Positions 33,168 to 45,618 of a DNA stretch of 64,000 nucleotides are shown here, piece after piece. Source of the DNA: CAWDVR01 sp044869805. Lineage in GTDB: Bacteria; Acidobacteriota; Thermoanaerobaculia; Multivoradales; SZUA-115. Each line of letters begins with the position of its first letter. Within the stretch, counting starts at the first letter, position 1. The stretch spans positions 1 to 64,000 of the forward strand of contig JBIOXV010000068.1 in NCBI GenBank assembly GCA_044869805.1, written 5' to 3'. Both the position numbers and the translations under genes were made by a program. The notes beneath the pieces were generated by a model. It worked only from the letters and a program-made list of their open reading frames with translations, did no database searches and was not told where the DNA came from.

Positions 33168-34238
33168 ATGAGGATCGCGCAGATCTCGCCGCTCTACGAG
33201 GCCGTGCCGCCGAAGCTCTACGGCGGCACCGAGCGGGTCGTCGCGCACCTGACGGACGCGCTCGTGGAGCTGGGCCACGACGTCACACTCTTCGCCAGCG
33301 CCGAGGCCAGCACGCGGGCGCGCCTGATCGCGGTCCGCGAGCGGGCCATCCGGCTCGATCCCCAGCCGCTGCGGTGCGATCTCGCCGCCCACCTGGCGAT
33401 GCTGTGTGAAGTGCGGCGGCGCCAGGATGCCTTCGACCTCCTGCACTTCCACGTCGACCTCATCCACTTCCCGTTCTTCGAGGAGGTCGCCAGCCGCACG
33501 CTGACCACCCTGCACGGCCGGCTCGACCTCGCCGACTTGCCGAGCGCCTATCGCGACTGGCCGCAGTACCCGCTGGTTTCGATCTCGGACCGCCAGCGTG
33601 CCCCGCTGCCCGCCGCGCACTGGGCCGCGACCATCTACCACGGCCTGCCGGCGGACCTCTATCGCTTCTCGCCCGAGGCCGGTGGGGGCTATCTCGCGTT
33701 CCTCGGCAGGATCTCGCCCGAGAAGCGGCCCGACCGCGCCATCGAGATCGCCTGCCGCACCGGCAAGCCGCTCAAGATCGCGGCCAAGGTGGACGCCGCG
33801 GACGCCGATTACTTCCAGCGCGAGATCGAGCCGCTGCTCGCCGACCCACGAGTCGAGTTCCTGGGCGAGGTGGACGAGGCCGAGAAGGCGGCGTTCCTGG
33901 GCGGCGCTCTCGCGCTGCTCTTCCCCATCGACTGGCCGGAGCCTTTCGGCCTGGTGATGATCGAGGCCATGGCCTGCGGCACTCCGGTCGTCGCCTGGGA
34001 TTGCGGGTCGGTGCCCGAGGTGATCGACGACGGCGTGACCGGCTTCATCGTGCATTCCGACGAGGAGGCGGTGGAAGCGGTGGGGCGGGTCGCCGAGATC
34101 GACCGCCGCGGAGTGCGGGAGGTGTTCGAGCGCCGTTTCACGGACACGGTGATGGCGGCGCACTACCTCGAGGTCTACCGGCGGCTGCTCGCCGGCGAAG
34201 GCGGCGAGCAGGACCCGGCCCGGGAGGTCGAGCCATGA
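33168..34238 (+). CDS. GT4-family glycosyltransferase
   Basis: 356 aa from the ATG at 33168 (GGGAGG upstream); a TAGACT -10-like box at 33134 supports this over the ATG at 33144. N-terminal Rossmann fold 'MRIAQISPLYEAVPPKLYGG' with 'TERVVAHLTDAL'; C-terminal nucleotide-sugar site 'FLGRISPEKRPDRAIEIA' and the EX7E region 'WPEPFGLVMIEAMACGTPVV'. It transfers sugar from an NDP donor; the acceptor is not evident. Its stop overlaps the debranching-enzyme start (ATGA), suggesting storage-glucan or compatible-solute metabolism. Confidence 0.9.
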   Translation: MRIAQISPLYEAVPPKLYGGTERVVAHLTDALVELGHDVTLFASAEASTRARLIAVRERAIRLDPQPLRCDLAAHLAMLCEVRRRQDAFDLLHFHVDLIHFPFFEEVASRTLTTLHGRLDLADLPSAYRDWPQYPLVSISDRQRAPLPAAHWAATIYHGLPADLYRFSPEAGGGYLAFLGRISPEKRPDRAIEIACRTGKPLKIAAKVDAADADYFQREIEPLLADPRVEFLGEVDEAEKAAFLGGALALLFPIDWPEPFGLVMIEAMACGTPVVAWDCGSVPEVIDDGVTGFIVHSDEEAVEAVGRVAEIDRRGVREVFERRFTDTVMAAHYLEVYRRLLAGEGGEQDPAREVEP

Positions 34239-36400
34239 CCCAGACGGCATCCGTCGAGCTCGCCCAGGGAGGCATCCCCGACCCGCTGACCGAAACCGCG
34301 AGCGCGCCGCGCCGGCTCTTCGCCCTGAAGCAGGGCGACACCTTCCTCGTCACCGACGGCTGTGGCGACATCCTGGGTGACACCGATGGCATGTTCCGCA
34401 ATGACACGCGGGTGCTCTCCCGCTTCCGCGTCACGGTGGGCGGGCACCTGCCCTCGCTGCTCGGCGCCGCCATGAGCCAGGACAACGTGTTCTTCACCGC
34501 CAACGTCACCAACCGGCCGCTGCCCCTGCTCGGCGGGCAGCCGATGCCCGAGGGCGTGATCCACATAGAGCGCCGGCGCTTCCTGTGGCGCGAGAGCCTC
34601 TACGAGCGCATCCGGCTGGTGAGCTACGCCGAGCGCGAGACCCACTTGCCCCTGGCGCTGGGATTCGCCGCCGATTTCCGCGACATGTTCGAGGTGCGCG
34701 GCCAGACGCGCGCCGCGCGCGGGAGCGTGGCGCTGCCGGAGGTGACGGAAGAGGGCGTGCTGCTGCGCTACCAGGGCCTGGACGGCGTCGAGCGCTCCTC
34801 GGCCATCGCCTTCTCCGTGAAGCCCGACCGGCTGACCGCGGACAGCGCCGACTTCACCGTCGTGCTCCCCCCTCGCGGGCGAGCCGAGCTCTACGTGGAA
34901 GTCGGGCCCGGCGCGCTCTCGCGGCCGACCCGCGAGCGTTTCCGGGCTGCCGGTGCGCTGGCGCGCGTGGCGATGCGCGGCACCCGCCGCCACGGCGCCG
35001 CGATGCGCACCTCGGGACGGCTGTTCAACGACTGGATCGAGAAGTCGCGGGCGGACCTCGCGCTGCTCACCACCGAGCTGCCCACCGGGCCCTACCCTTA
35101 CGCCGGCATCCCGTGGTTCTGCACGCCCTTCGGCCGCGACGCCATCATCACCGCGCTGCAGACCCTGTGGCTCAACCCGGGCCTGGCGCGCGGCGTGCTG
35201 CAGTTCCTGGCCCAGAGCCAGGCGCGCGAGGCGTCACCCTTCCAGGACTCGGCGCCCGGCAAGATCCTGCACGAGACCCGCAAGGGCGAGATGACGGCGG
35301 TCGGCGAGCTGCCGTTCGGCCGCTACTACGGTGGAGTGGACACCACGCCCCTCTTCGTCGTCCTCGCCGGCGCCTACGCCGCGCGCACCGCAGACCTCGC
35401 CTTCGTCGACGAGCTGTGGCCGTCGCTCGAGGCGGCGATGGCCTGGATCGAGGGCGACGGGGACTCGAACGGCGACGGCCTGATCGACTATGTGCGCGGC
35501 GCGGAGCGAGGGCTCACCAACCAGGGCTGGAAGGACAGCGTCGATTCGATCTTCCACGCCGACGGGGAGCCGCCGCGCGGGCCGGTGGCCCTGGTCGAGG
35601 TGCAGGGTTACGTGTACGCCGCGCTCGCCGCCATGGCGGACCTGGCCGAGCGCCGCGGCGAGCTCGAGGTGGCGGTCCACTGGCGGCAGCGGGCCGAGTG
35701 GCTGCGCGCCGAGGTCGAGGCCCGCTTCTGGATGGACGACCTCGGCTTCTACGCCATCGCGCTCGACGGCGACGACCGCTTGTGCCGGGTGCGCGCCTCC
35801 AACGCCGGCCACCTCCTCTACGTCGGGCTGCCGCTGCCGGAGCGCGCGGCGCGGGTCGTCGAGCAACTGCTGGACTCGCCGTTCAGCTCCGGCTGGGGCA
35901 TCCGCACGCTGCCGCGGGGCGAGACCCGCTTCAACCCGATGTCCTACCACAACGGCTCGGTGTGGCCGCACGACACGGCGCTGTGCGCCGCCGGCCTGGC
36001 CCGCTACGGCGAGCGCAAGGGCGTGGTGCGCCTGCTCGCCGCCACCTTCGAGGCCGCCGCCCACTTCGAGATGCGGCTGCCCGAGCTGTTCTGCGGCTTT
36101 CACCGCGCGCCCGGCGAGCCGCCGATCGCCTACCCGGTCGCTTGCCTGCCGCAGGCCTGGTCGTCGGGGGCGGTGTTCATGATCCTCCAGTCCTGCCTCG
36201 GGCTCACGATCGATGGCTGGAAGCGGGAGATCCACATCGACCGGCCGGAGCTGCCGGTGGGCATCGACCGCCTGACCCTCCACGGCTTGAGCGTCGGCGA
36301 GGCCTCGGTCGACGTCGCCTTCGAGCGCGTCGGCCAGCGGGTGGTGGCCTTCCCGGCGGGGCGCGAGGCGGCCGCGGTGCCGGTGCTCACCCGCGTCTAG
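34235..36400 (+). CDS. Amylo-alpha-1,6-glucosidase (bacterial glycogen-debranching type)
   Basis: 721 aa from the ATG overlapping the glycosyltransferase stop. The N-terminal beta domain ('LKQGDTFLVTDGCGDILGDT', 'GMFRNDTRVLSRF') is the GDE_N_bis type; the C-terminal (alpha/alpha)6 barrel shows 'AGIPWFCTPFGRDAIITALQ', 'GLTNQGWKDSVDSIFHADG' and 'NGSVWPHDTALCAAGLARYG'. Family members remove 1,6-branches of glycogen-like glucans; such proteins are often paired with a GT4 enzyme, as here. Cytoplasmic; no signal peptide. Confidence 0.9.
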   Translation: MTQTASVELAQGGIPDPLTETASAPRRLFALKQGDTFLVTDGCGDILGDTDGMFRNDTRVLSRFRVTVGGHLPSLLGAAMSQDNVFFTANVTNRPLPLLGGQPMPEGVIHIERRRFLWRESLYERIRLVSYAERETHLPLALGFAADFRDMFEVRGQTRAARGSVALPEVTEEGVLLRYQGLDGVERSSAIAFSVKPDRLTADSADFTVVLPPRGRAELYVEVGPGALSRPTRERFRAAGALARVAMRGTRRHGAAMRTSGRLFNDWIEKSRADLALLTTELPTGPYPYAGIPWFCTPFGRDAIITALQTLWLNPGLARGVLQFLAQSQAREASPFQDSAPGKILHETRKGEMTAVGELPFGRYYGGVDTTPLFVVLAGAYAARTADLAFVDELWPSLEAAMAWIEGDGDSNGDGLIDYVRGAERGLTNQGWKDSVDSIFHADGEPPRGPVALVEVQGYVYAALAAMADLAERRGELEVAVHWRQRAEWLRAEVEARFWMDDLGFYAIALDGDDRLCRVRASNAGHLLYVGLPLPERAARVVEQLLDSPFSSGWGIRTLPRGETRFNPMSYHNGSVWPHDTALCAAGLARYGERKGVVRLLAATFEAAAHFEMRLPELFCGFHRAPGEPPIAYPVACLPQAWSSGAVFMILQSCLGLTIDGWKREIHIDRPELPVGIDRLTLHGLSVGEASVDVAFERVGQRVVAFPAGREAAAVPVLTRV

Positions 36401-36418
36401 CGCCGCCGGCGCGCCTGC

Positions 36419-36712
36419 TCACTGCACCTCGAGCTCGACGCCGCCCACCAGCCCTGCGGCAAGGTTGTAGAGCGCGCTCATGATCAGCCCGCCGATGAGC
36501 CCGATCACCCCGTAGAAGATCGGCATGACGATGATCGCCCCCACGCCGAAGAGCACGCCGAAGATCGCCTCCTGCTCGCCGCTCGCCATGCCGATCGCCG
36601 AGCCGAGCAGGGTGAAGAGGGTAAAGATGCCGCCGATGATGAGGCCCAGCCCTGCGTAGAGAATCCCCATCAGCTTGGCCAGGGAGAGCACGCCGATCCG
36701 CTTCACCGTCAT
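36419..36712 (-). CDS. Small conserved membrane protein
   Basis: 97 aa from the ATG at 36712 (AAAGGA upstream); the longer reading to 36751 adds a polar tail and is less likely. Two long hydrophobic spans: 'LMGILYAGLGLIIGGIFTLF' with its extension, and 'AIIVMPIFYGVIGLIGGLIM'. It ends 'YNLAAGLVGGVELEVQ', a pattern I have seen in unnamed short membrane proteins of many phyla. Function unknown. Convergent with the debranching-enzyme gene. Confidence 0.75.
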   Translation of the reverse strand: MTVKRIGVLSLAKLMGILYAGLGLIIGGIFTLFTLLGSAIGMASGEQEAIFGVLFGVGAIIVMPIFYGVIGLIGGLIMSALYNLAAGLVGGVELEVQ

Positions 36713-36949
36713 GGCAGGTTCCTTTCTCGGACCTGGCCGCTCGTGGTGCACCGCGCGGGGCCGTCCGACTCGACATTCTGAGGATTGAGAAGGTCGCAGT
36801 CGAGCCTACTACGGCGCCCGAGCCAACGGCATTCCACGGACCGGGCAAGGCACTTGCAGGCACCCGCCGGACCTGCGTGGCGTCCGGCTCGACAGCCGCC
36901 GAGGCCGTCTGCTAGGGTCGGCGCCTCGTTTCAACGGAAAGGAGCTTTC

Positions 36950-37675
36950 ATGCGTTCCTCGCGTTTGTTCTCGGCCTTGTTTCTCTTCCTGGCGCTCTCG
37001 GCTTGCGCCAACAAGGCCTCTTCGCAGCCCGTGGCGCTCGACACCGAAGACCAGAAGACCCTCTACGCGCTCGGGCTGGCGATCGCTCAGAACCTCGGTC
37101 AGTTCGATCTCTCCGAGGCCGAGCTGGCGACCGTGCAGGCGGGCCTGGCGGACGGCGTCCTGAAGCGTACCGCCAAGGTCGATATGCAGCAGTACGGCCC
37201 CAAGCTCGGCGCCCTGGCGCAAGCGCGGGCAACCGCTCTGGCCGAGAAGGAAAAGACGGCGTCGGCGGAGTTCCTGGCACAGAAGGCGGCCGAGGCCGGC
37301 GCCGTGAAGACCGACTCCGGCCTCATCTACACCGAGATCACCCCCGGCACCGGCGAGAGCCCGAAAGCCACCGACAACGTCTCCGTGCACTACAAGGGCA
37401 CGCTGCGCGACGGCACGGAGTTCGACAGCTCGATTAGCCGCGGCCAGCCGGCCAACTTCCGCCTGAACCAGGTGATTGCCTGCTGGACCGAGGGGGTGCA
37501 GAAGATGAAGCTGGGCGGCAAGAGCCGCCTGGTGTGTCCCTCCGCGATCGCCTACGGCGACCGCGGCGCGCCGCCCAAGATCCCGGGCGGTGCCACGCTG
37601 GTCTTCGAGGTCGAGCTGCTCAAGATCGAGCCCGCGACCGACCCGGCCCCGGCGCCCCCACCCCAGCAGCAGTAG
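36950..37675 (+). CDS. FKBP-type peptidyl-prolyl isomerase lipoprotein (Mip/FkpA-like)
   Basis: 241 aa from the ATG at 36950, GGAAAGGAG upstream. The lipobox 'FLALSAC' predicts an exported lipoprotein. An N-terminal helical dimerisation region (about 30-110) is followed by the FKBP domain: 'VHYKGTLRDGTEFDSSISRG', 'VIACWTEGVQKMKLGGKSRL', 'AYGDRGAPPKIPGGATLVFE'. It catalyses cis-trans isomerisation of prolyl bonds during envelope protein folding. The domain order and length match Mip/FkpA. A strong hairpin follows. Confidence 0.92.
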   Translation: MRSSRLFSALFLFLALSACANKASSQPVALDTEDQKTLYALGLAIAQNLGQFDLSEAELATVQAGLADGVLKRTAKVDMQQYGPKLGALAQARATALAEKEKTASAEFLAQKAAEAGAVKTDSGLIYTEITPGTGESPKATDNVSVHYKGTLRDGTEFDSSISRGQPANFRLNQVIACWTEGVQKMKLGGKSRLVCPSAIAYGDRGAPPKIPGGATLVFEVELLKIEPATDPAPAPPPQQQ

Positions 37676-37694
37676 CAGCCTTGTCGCGACGCTT

Positions 37695-37726
37695 CGATTC
37701 GGCCCGGCGCAAGCCGGGCCGAATCG
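37695..37726. terminator. Bidirectional hairpin terminator
   Basis: CGATTCGGCCCGGC / GCCGGGCCGAATCG, a perfect 14-bp stem with a GCAA tetraloop, between the convergent FKBP gene and the SUF operon tail; followed by GTTTC on the plus strand. Confidence 0.8.
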
Positions 37727-37728
37727 TT

Positions 37729-38417
37729 TCAGATCACTCGGCTGAGCCAGTGCAGGATATTCAGCACGAGCTGCCGGTTGTCGCAGTCGTCGCGCGCCAT
37801 GCCGAGCTGGTAAATGACTCCGGGGCGGGCGAAGGTCTGCGACGAGAGGGCAGCGGCCTCGCCCATCACCACCACTCGGCCTTTGCCGTGCTCCACGGCC
37901 ACGCCCTGGGCGAGGCCAGCCACGCTCGTGAAGTCGTCGTCCGCCGAGCGGCGGTAGGGGTACTCGCGGGCCACCTCCGAGAGCTTCAGCAGCGCCGTCG
38001 AGCCCGGCGGCGGCACCAGCGTCTGGCCGGTGTAGGTGATCACCCTGTCGACGGCTTCGCTGGCGTCGCGGCCGCGGGTGATCGGATGGTCGGCGAGCAG
38101 CCCGTCCCGGCGCGAGAACACCAGGGAGGCCGAGTTGCCGAACACCTCGTCGTGGTGCTCCAGGTCCTCGGTGTAGCGGTTGGTCATCCCCTCCCGGTCT
38201 TGTGGACGTTCCAGTGCGCCTCGTCGAACAGCAGGCGGGGGTGGCGGCCGGTGTAGGCCGGCCGCGCCACCGAGGCGTCGAACAGCGGGTCGCCGTGCTG
38301 CCGCGGCCACTGCAGCCAGACGACGATCGAGAGCGTGACCAGGCCGACCAGGGCGCAACCGGCGCGGCGCGACAGGAGCTCGGGCCTGGCGTGGGCCTCC
38401 GCCGGCGAGGCAAGCAA
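37729..38417 (-). pseudogene. DUF4350-like membrane protein with an internal deletion (two out-of-frame pieces)
   Basis: Two fragments joined by an ATGA overlap. 38417-38184 encodes a transmembrane segment plus 'RPAYTGRHPRLLFDEAHWNV', the N-terminal hallmark of DUF4350-like proteins. 38187-37729 encodes 'NRYTEDLEHHDEVFGNSASL', 'SRRDGLLADHPITRGRD', 'GRVVVMGEAAAL' and 'LNILHWLSRVI', the C-terminal half of the same family. From memory of the family, roughly 100 central residues (a Rossmann/GATase-like core) are missing at the junction near 38184-38195. Either a decayed gene, or two now separate coupled polypeptides, or an assembly deletion. It follows sufU by 31 bp. Confidence 0.55.
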
Positions 38418-38448
38418 CGCCCGTGCCGTGGGCGCGCGGCCCGCGGGC

Positions 38449-38904
38449 CTACTCCGTGCTCACCGGCTGGGGCGCGCTGGCGAGCGCGGCTTTGAGCGTG
38501 TGCCAGGCGAGGGTGGCGCACTTGACGCGCACCGGGTACTCGCGCACGCCGGAGAAGGCGGCGAGCTTGCCGAGCGCGAGGCCCGGCTCGGCGGGGCGGG
38601 AGGGATCGCCGGTCAAGAGCTCGTGGAAGTCGCGGAACAGCGCTTCGACCTCCGGCAGGCTCTTGCCCTTGACCGCCTCGGTCATCAGCGAGGCCGAGGC
38701 GGTGGAGATGGCGCAGCCGGCGCCCTGGAACGAGAGGTCCCGGATGCGGTCGTCCTCGACCGCGAGGAACACCGTCACCTTGTCGCCACACAGCGGGTTG
38801 TCGCCCCGCGCCGTGCGGTTGGCCGACGGCAGCGGCCCGAAGTTCCGAGGCCGCTTGTTGTGGTCGAGGATGATCTCCTGGTAGAGCGCGGTCAGGTCGT
38901 TCAT
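38449..38904 (-). CDS. sufU: SufU-type Fe-S scaffold/sulfur-transfer protein
   Basis: 151 aa. The three SufU cysteines are present: Cys39 ('NPLCGDK'), Cys64 ('GAGCAIS') and Cys129 ('VKCATLAW'), the zinc/sulfur-accepting ligands with Asp41. The longer spacing before the third Cys distinguishes SufU from IscU. It accepts persulfide sulfur from SufS for assembly on SufBCD. The ATG overlaps the sufS stop (ATGA). Last intact gene of the SUF operon. Confidence 0.93.
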   Translation of the reverse strand: MNDLTALYQEIILDHNKRPRNFGPLPSANRTARGDNPLCGDKVTVFLAVEDDRIRDLSFQGAGCAISTASASLMTEAVKGKSLPEVEALFRDFHELLTGDPSRPAEPGLALGKLAAFSGVREYPVRVKCATLAWHTLKAALASAPQPVSTE

Positions 38905-40178
38905 CGGCCGAATGTCTCTCTCACTCGCTCCAGACCCGCCGCCAGCGCGTCCACCTCGGCGAAGGTGTTGTAGAACGCGAACGAGGCCCGCACCGTGGCC
39001 GGCACCCCGAGGCGCTCCATGAGCGGCTGCGCGCAGTGGTGGCCGGCGCGCACGGCGATGCCCTCGTGGTCCAGGATGGTGCCCACGTCGTGGGGATGGA
39101 CGCCGTCCATCACGAACGACACCACGCTCGCCTTCTCGTCGGCGGTGCCGAGGATCGTCAAGCCGGGGATCTCCTCCAGCCGTTCGGTGACCCGCTCGAG
39201 GAGCGCGATCTCGTGCGCCGCCGTGGCCTCGCGGCCTTGCGCTTGCACGTACTCGAGCGCCGCTCCCAGCCCGATCGCCCCGGCGATGTCCGGGGTGCCG
39301 GCCTCGAAGCGGGCCGGCGGGTCGGCGTAGGTGGTGCCCGCGAAGCTCACCTCGTGGATCATGCTGCCGCCGCCCTGATAGGGCGGCATGGCGGCCAGCA
39401 GCTCGCGCCGGCCGTAGAGGGCGCCGATGCCGGTGGGGCCGAAGACCTTGTGGCCGGAAAAGCAGTAGAAGTCGCAGCCCAGTGCCTCGACGTCCACCGG
39501 CAGGTGGGGCACGCCCTGGGCGCCGTCGATCACCACCGGCACGCCGAGCGAGTGCGCCAGCGCGGTCATCTCCGCCACCGGGTTGATGGTACCGAGGGCG
39601 TTCGAGACGTGGGCGAAGGCGGCGAGCGCCACGCCGTCGGCGAGCAGCCGCGCGTACTCCTCGAGGATGACCTGGCCGCGGTCGTCGATCGGCGCCACCA
39701 GCAGCCGGCCGCCCAGCTCCTCGACCAGGAGCTGCCAGGGCACGATGTTCGAGTGGTGCTCGAAGGCGGTCACCAGGATGGCGTCGCCGTGCTGGCCGGC
39801 GCGCAGGCGCGCCCTGCCGAAGGTCTGCGCCACCAGGTTGACGGCCTCGGTGGTGCCGCGCACGAAGACGATCTCCTCGTCCGCGGCGGCGTTGACGAAC
39901 CGCCGCACCGTGGAGCGCGCCCGCTCGTAGGAGGCCGAGGCCCTGGCCGCCAGCCGGTAGACGCCGCGGTGCACGTTCGAGCACTCCTCGAGGTAGTGGC
40001 GTTCGACCGCGTCGAGCACGGCGCGCGGCTTCTGCGTGGTGGCGGTGTTGTCGAGGTAGACCAACGGCTTGCCACCGAGCGACTGCGCCAGCGCCGGAAA
40101 ATCGCGCCGCACCCGCTCGACGTCGAAGGGAGCCACCCGCGGCTCGGAAGCATCCAGGACTGGCGCGGCGATGGTCAT
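38901..40178 (-). CDS. sufS: Cysteine desulfurase SufS (class II)
   Basis: 425 aa from the ATG at 40178 with AGGAG upstream. The PLP Lys244 lies in 'CFSGHKVFGPTG', and 'AFEHHSNIVPWQ' and 'VIDGAQGVPHLPVD' carry cofactor contacts. The active-site Cys382 is in 'VRAGHHCAQPLMERLG', the short-loop SufS type that needs SufU or SufE. It removes sulfur from cysteine to form alanine and a persulfide. Gap to sufD is 11 bp. Confidence 0.95.
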   Translation of the reverse strand: MTIAAPVLDASEPRVAPFDVERVRRDFPALAQSLGGKPLVYLDNTATTQKPRAVLDAVERHYLEECSNVHRGVYRLAARASASYERARSTVRRFVNAAADEEIVFVRGTTEAVNLVAQTFGRARLRAGQHGDAILVTAFEHHSNIVPWQLLVEELGGRLLVAPIDDRGQVILEEYARLLADGVALAAFAHVSNALGTINPVAEMTALAHSLGVPVVIDGAQGVPHLPVDVEALGCDFYCFSGHKVFGPTGIGALYGRRELLAAMPPYQGGGSMIHEVSFAGTTYADPPARFEAGTPDIAGAIGLGAALEYVQAQGREATAAHEIALLERVTERLEEIPGLTILGTADEKASVVSFVMDGVHPHDVGTILDHEGIAVRAGHHCAQPLMERLGVPATVRASFAFYNTFAEVDALAAGLERVRETFGR

Positions 40179-40189
40179 CTCGGAGCTCC

Positions 40190-42318
<2,129 letters not shown>

Positions 42319-42381
42319 CACTCTCAGTCTCTCGTAAGAAAAGTGGCTCTCGTTGGTTCGTCCAGCTCCCGCATCCCCCGC

Positions 42382-43836
<1,455 letters not shown>

Positions 43837-43890
43837 GGGTCTTACCTCGATTCGAAGGACTTGCTGGATCCCGCGGCGTGGCGGAGTCGA

Positions 43891-44346
43891 TCAGCTCGCG
43901 GCGCGATGGCCGCCCAGGGTGACGAGCTGGGCCGGGCCCGCGCTCGAATGCCCCATCTCGGCCAGGGTGATGCCGGCGAGCGCCTCCGAGATGGCCTTGT
44001 TGATGCGCCGCCAGTTGCGCGACACGGGGCAGAACGGCTCCGTGCTGCACAGCCCCGGAGCGAGGTCGCTGCACTCGGTCATGGCGATCGGCCCTTCCAG
44101 GGCCTCGAGGATCTCCACCACCGAAACCTCGGACGCCGGCCGCGCCAGCCCGTAGCCGCCGTGCACGCCGCGGTGCGACGCCAGGAGCCCGGCGCGGGTC
44201 AGCCGCTTCAGGATCTTGCTCACCATGGGCAGCGGCAGATGGGCCTCGGCCGCCAGCTCCGGCGCGGCGAAGGGCCGCTGCGGGTGAGCGGCGAGCTGGC
44301 TCATGAGCACGATGCCGTAGTCGGTGAGCTTGGTGATGCGGATCAT
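43891..44346 (-). CDS. Rrf2-family Fe-S regulator of the SUF operon
   Basis: 151 aa. N-terminal winged helix 'KLTDYGIVLMSQLAAHPQRP' and 'PMVSKILKRLTRAGLLASHR' with wing 'GVHGGYGLARP'. Three cysteines, Cys92, Cys100 and Cys106 ('ECSDLAPGLC', 'EPFC'), are the [2Fe-2S] ligands of IscR-like sensors. It matches the group annotated as SUF system Fe-S assembly regulator. First gene of the operon, with a palindromic site in its promoter, so feedback control by cluster status is likely. Confidence 0.93.
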   Translation of the reverse strand: MIRITKLTDYGIVLMSQLAAHPQRPFAAPELAAEAHLPLPMVSKILKRLTRAGLLASHRGVHGGYGLARPASEVSVVEILEALEGPIAMTECSDLAPGLCSTEPFCPVSRNWRRINKAISEALAGITLAEMGHSSAGPAQLVTLGGHRAAS

Positions 44347-44383
44347 CGGCGCCCTCTCTACCGGAAACCCTCTCGGACCGGAA

Positions 44384-44413
44384 AGAGTACCAGACCGGTA
44401 CGGATTTGGTCAA
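44384..44413 (-). promoter_or_regulatory. suf operon promoter with overlapping palindrome
   Basis: Minus strand: TTGACC (44413-44408) and TACTCT (44389-44384) with an 18-bp spacer. A palindrome GTACC-N5-GGTAC (44387-44401) overlaps the -10 and spacer, the position expected of an Rrf2/IscR repressor site. Confidence 0.6.
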
Positions 44414-44487
44414 CGTGGCCTGGAGCCGCGCGAATTCCCCCATTCAGGTGAACAACTCAGGTGAGCAACCGCCACCTCGCCTGGTGT

Positions 44488-44547
44488 GTAGGGGCAGGCT
44501 TTGTGCCTGCCCTCCGGCTGGGCGGCCACCAGGGCCGTCCCAACTAC
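44488..44547. repeat. REP-like palindromic element
   Basis: Contains GGGCAGGC-TTTGT-GCCTGCCC (44492-44512, perfect 8-bp stem) and a second stem GGGCGGCC-ACCA-GGCCGTCC-like (44520-44540, one mismatch). The ends GTAGGGGC and GTCCCAACTAC are roughly complementary. The 'GTAGGGGCAGGC...GCCTGCCC' form is one I recognise from dispersed repeats in many environmental genomes. Its right end supplies the stop codon of the neighbouring transporter. Confidence 0.65.
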
Positions 44548-45590
44548 GGCGAGGGGGCCGTAGGGGCGGGGATCGGAACGGCCTTCGGCGCGTGCTCCAT
44601 GAGCTTGCCGAGCCAGGCCAGGCGCGGGGAGTTCTCCAGCACGATCTTGATCACCATGGTCAGGGGCACGGCCAGCAGCGCCCCGACGATCCCCCACACG
44701 AAGCCCCAGAAGAGCAGCGAGAGGAGCACGGTCAGAGGGGAGAGGCCGAGCTGGTGGCCCATGAGCTGGGGCTCGACCAGGTTGCCGATGATGAAGTGGG
44801 CCACCAGGAACGCCGCCGCCGCGCCGACCGCTCCCCAGGGCCCGATCTGCACCAGGGCCAGCAGCACCGGCGGTATCGCCGAGATGAAGGCCCCGAGGTT
44901 GGGGATGTAGTTGAGCAGGCCGGCCGTCACTCCCCAGAAGAGCGGCAGGTCCACCCCCTGAATCCACAGCCAGACGCCGACGAAGAGCCCGGTGGCGGCG
45001 CTCACCACGGTCTTCAAGAGGAGGTAGTGCTGGATCTCGCGGTAGGCCCGCTTCAGGCGGGCGTGCACCGTCTCGCTGTCCACCGCCGCACCGAGCTTCC
45101 TGGGGAAGCCGAGCGCCTCGACCAGGATGAAGACCGTGATCAGCAGCACCAACACGCCCTCGGAGAGCAGGCTGGCGAGGCCTCCCACCAGCCCCGACAG
45201 AAGACCGAAGAGCCGGTCGACGTTGAACAGCTTGTCGACCTCCAGCCCCTCCTGCCGCGCCCGGTCGATCCACGGCCGCGCCAGCTCTTCGAGCCGTGCC
45301 TGGTAGCTCGGGGCGAGCTCCGTGATGCGGTCTACCGAGGTGGCCACGAAGGCACCGAAGCCGAACACCAGGAGCGCCAGGCCGAGGAGGATCAGCGGGA
45401 TCGCGAGCCAGCCCGGCACCCCTCGGCGGCGCAGCCAGGCGAGGACCGGCAGCGCCGGCACGGCGAGGAAGAAGCCGAGCAGCACCGGCACGAACACCGT
45501 GGCCGCCGCCTTCAGGCCGGCGACCAGGACGACCAGCGCCGCCGCCGCGACCACCGGGCGGGGCGCGGACAGCGCCTCGGGCTCGGACAT
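44544..45590 (-). CDS. AI-2E/PerM-family transporter-like membrane protein
   Basis: 348 aa, about eight transmembrane helices: pairs near 12-50 and 55-85, then a cytoplasmic/periplasmic helical region ('ITELAPSYQARLEELARPWI'), then a C-terminal cluster. Family motifs: 'ALGFPRKLGAAVD', 'GVTAGLLNYIPNLGAFISAI', 'GNLVEPQLMGHQLGLSPLTV' and 'FWGFVWGIVGALLAVPLT'. Members include putative AI-2 exporters and Na+/H+ antiporters; the substrate cannot be assigned. The stop codon and the last few residues lie at the edge of a REP-like element, so the C-terminus may be altered. Confidence 0.9.
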   Translation of the reverse strand: MSEPEALSAPRPVVAAAALVVLVAGLKAAATVFVPVLLGFFLAVPALPVLAWLRRRGVPGWLAIPLILLGLALLVFGFGAFVATSVDRITELAPSYQARLEELARPWIDRARQEGLEVDKLFNVDRLFGLLSGLVGGLASLLSEGVLVLLITVFILVEALGFPRKLGAAVDSETVHARLKRAYREIQHYLLLKTVVSAATGLFVGVWLWIQGVDLPLFWGVTAGLLNYIPNLGAFISAIPPVLLALVQIGPWGAVGAAAAFLVAHFIIGNLVEPQLMGHQLGLSPLTVLLSLLFWGFVWGIVGALLAVPLTMVIKIVLENSPRLAWLGKLMEHAPKAVPIPAPTAPSP

Positions 45591-45618
45591 TGGCGAAGAT
45601 GATAGCGCGAGCGGCGGC

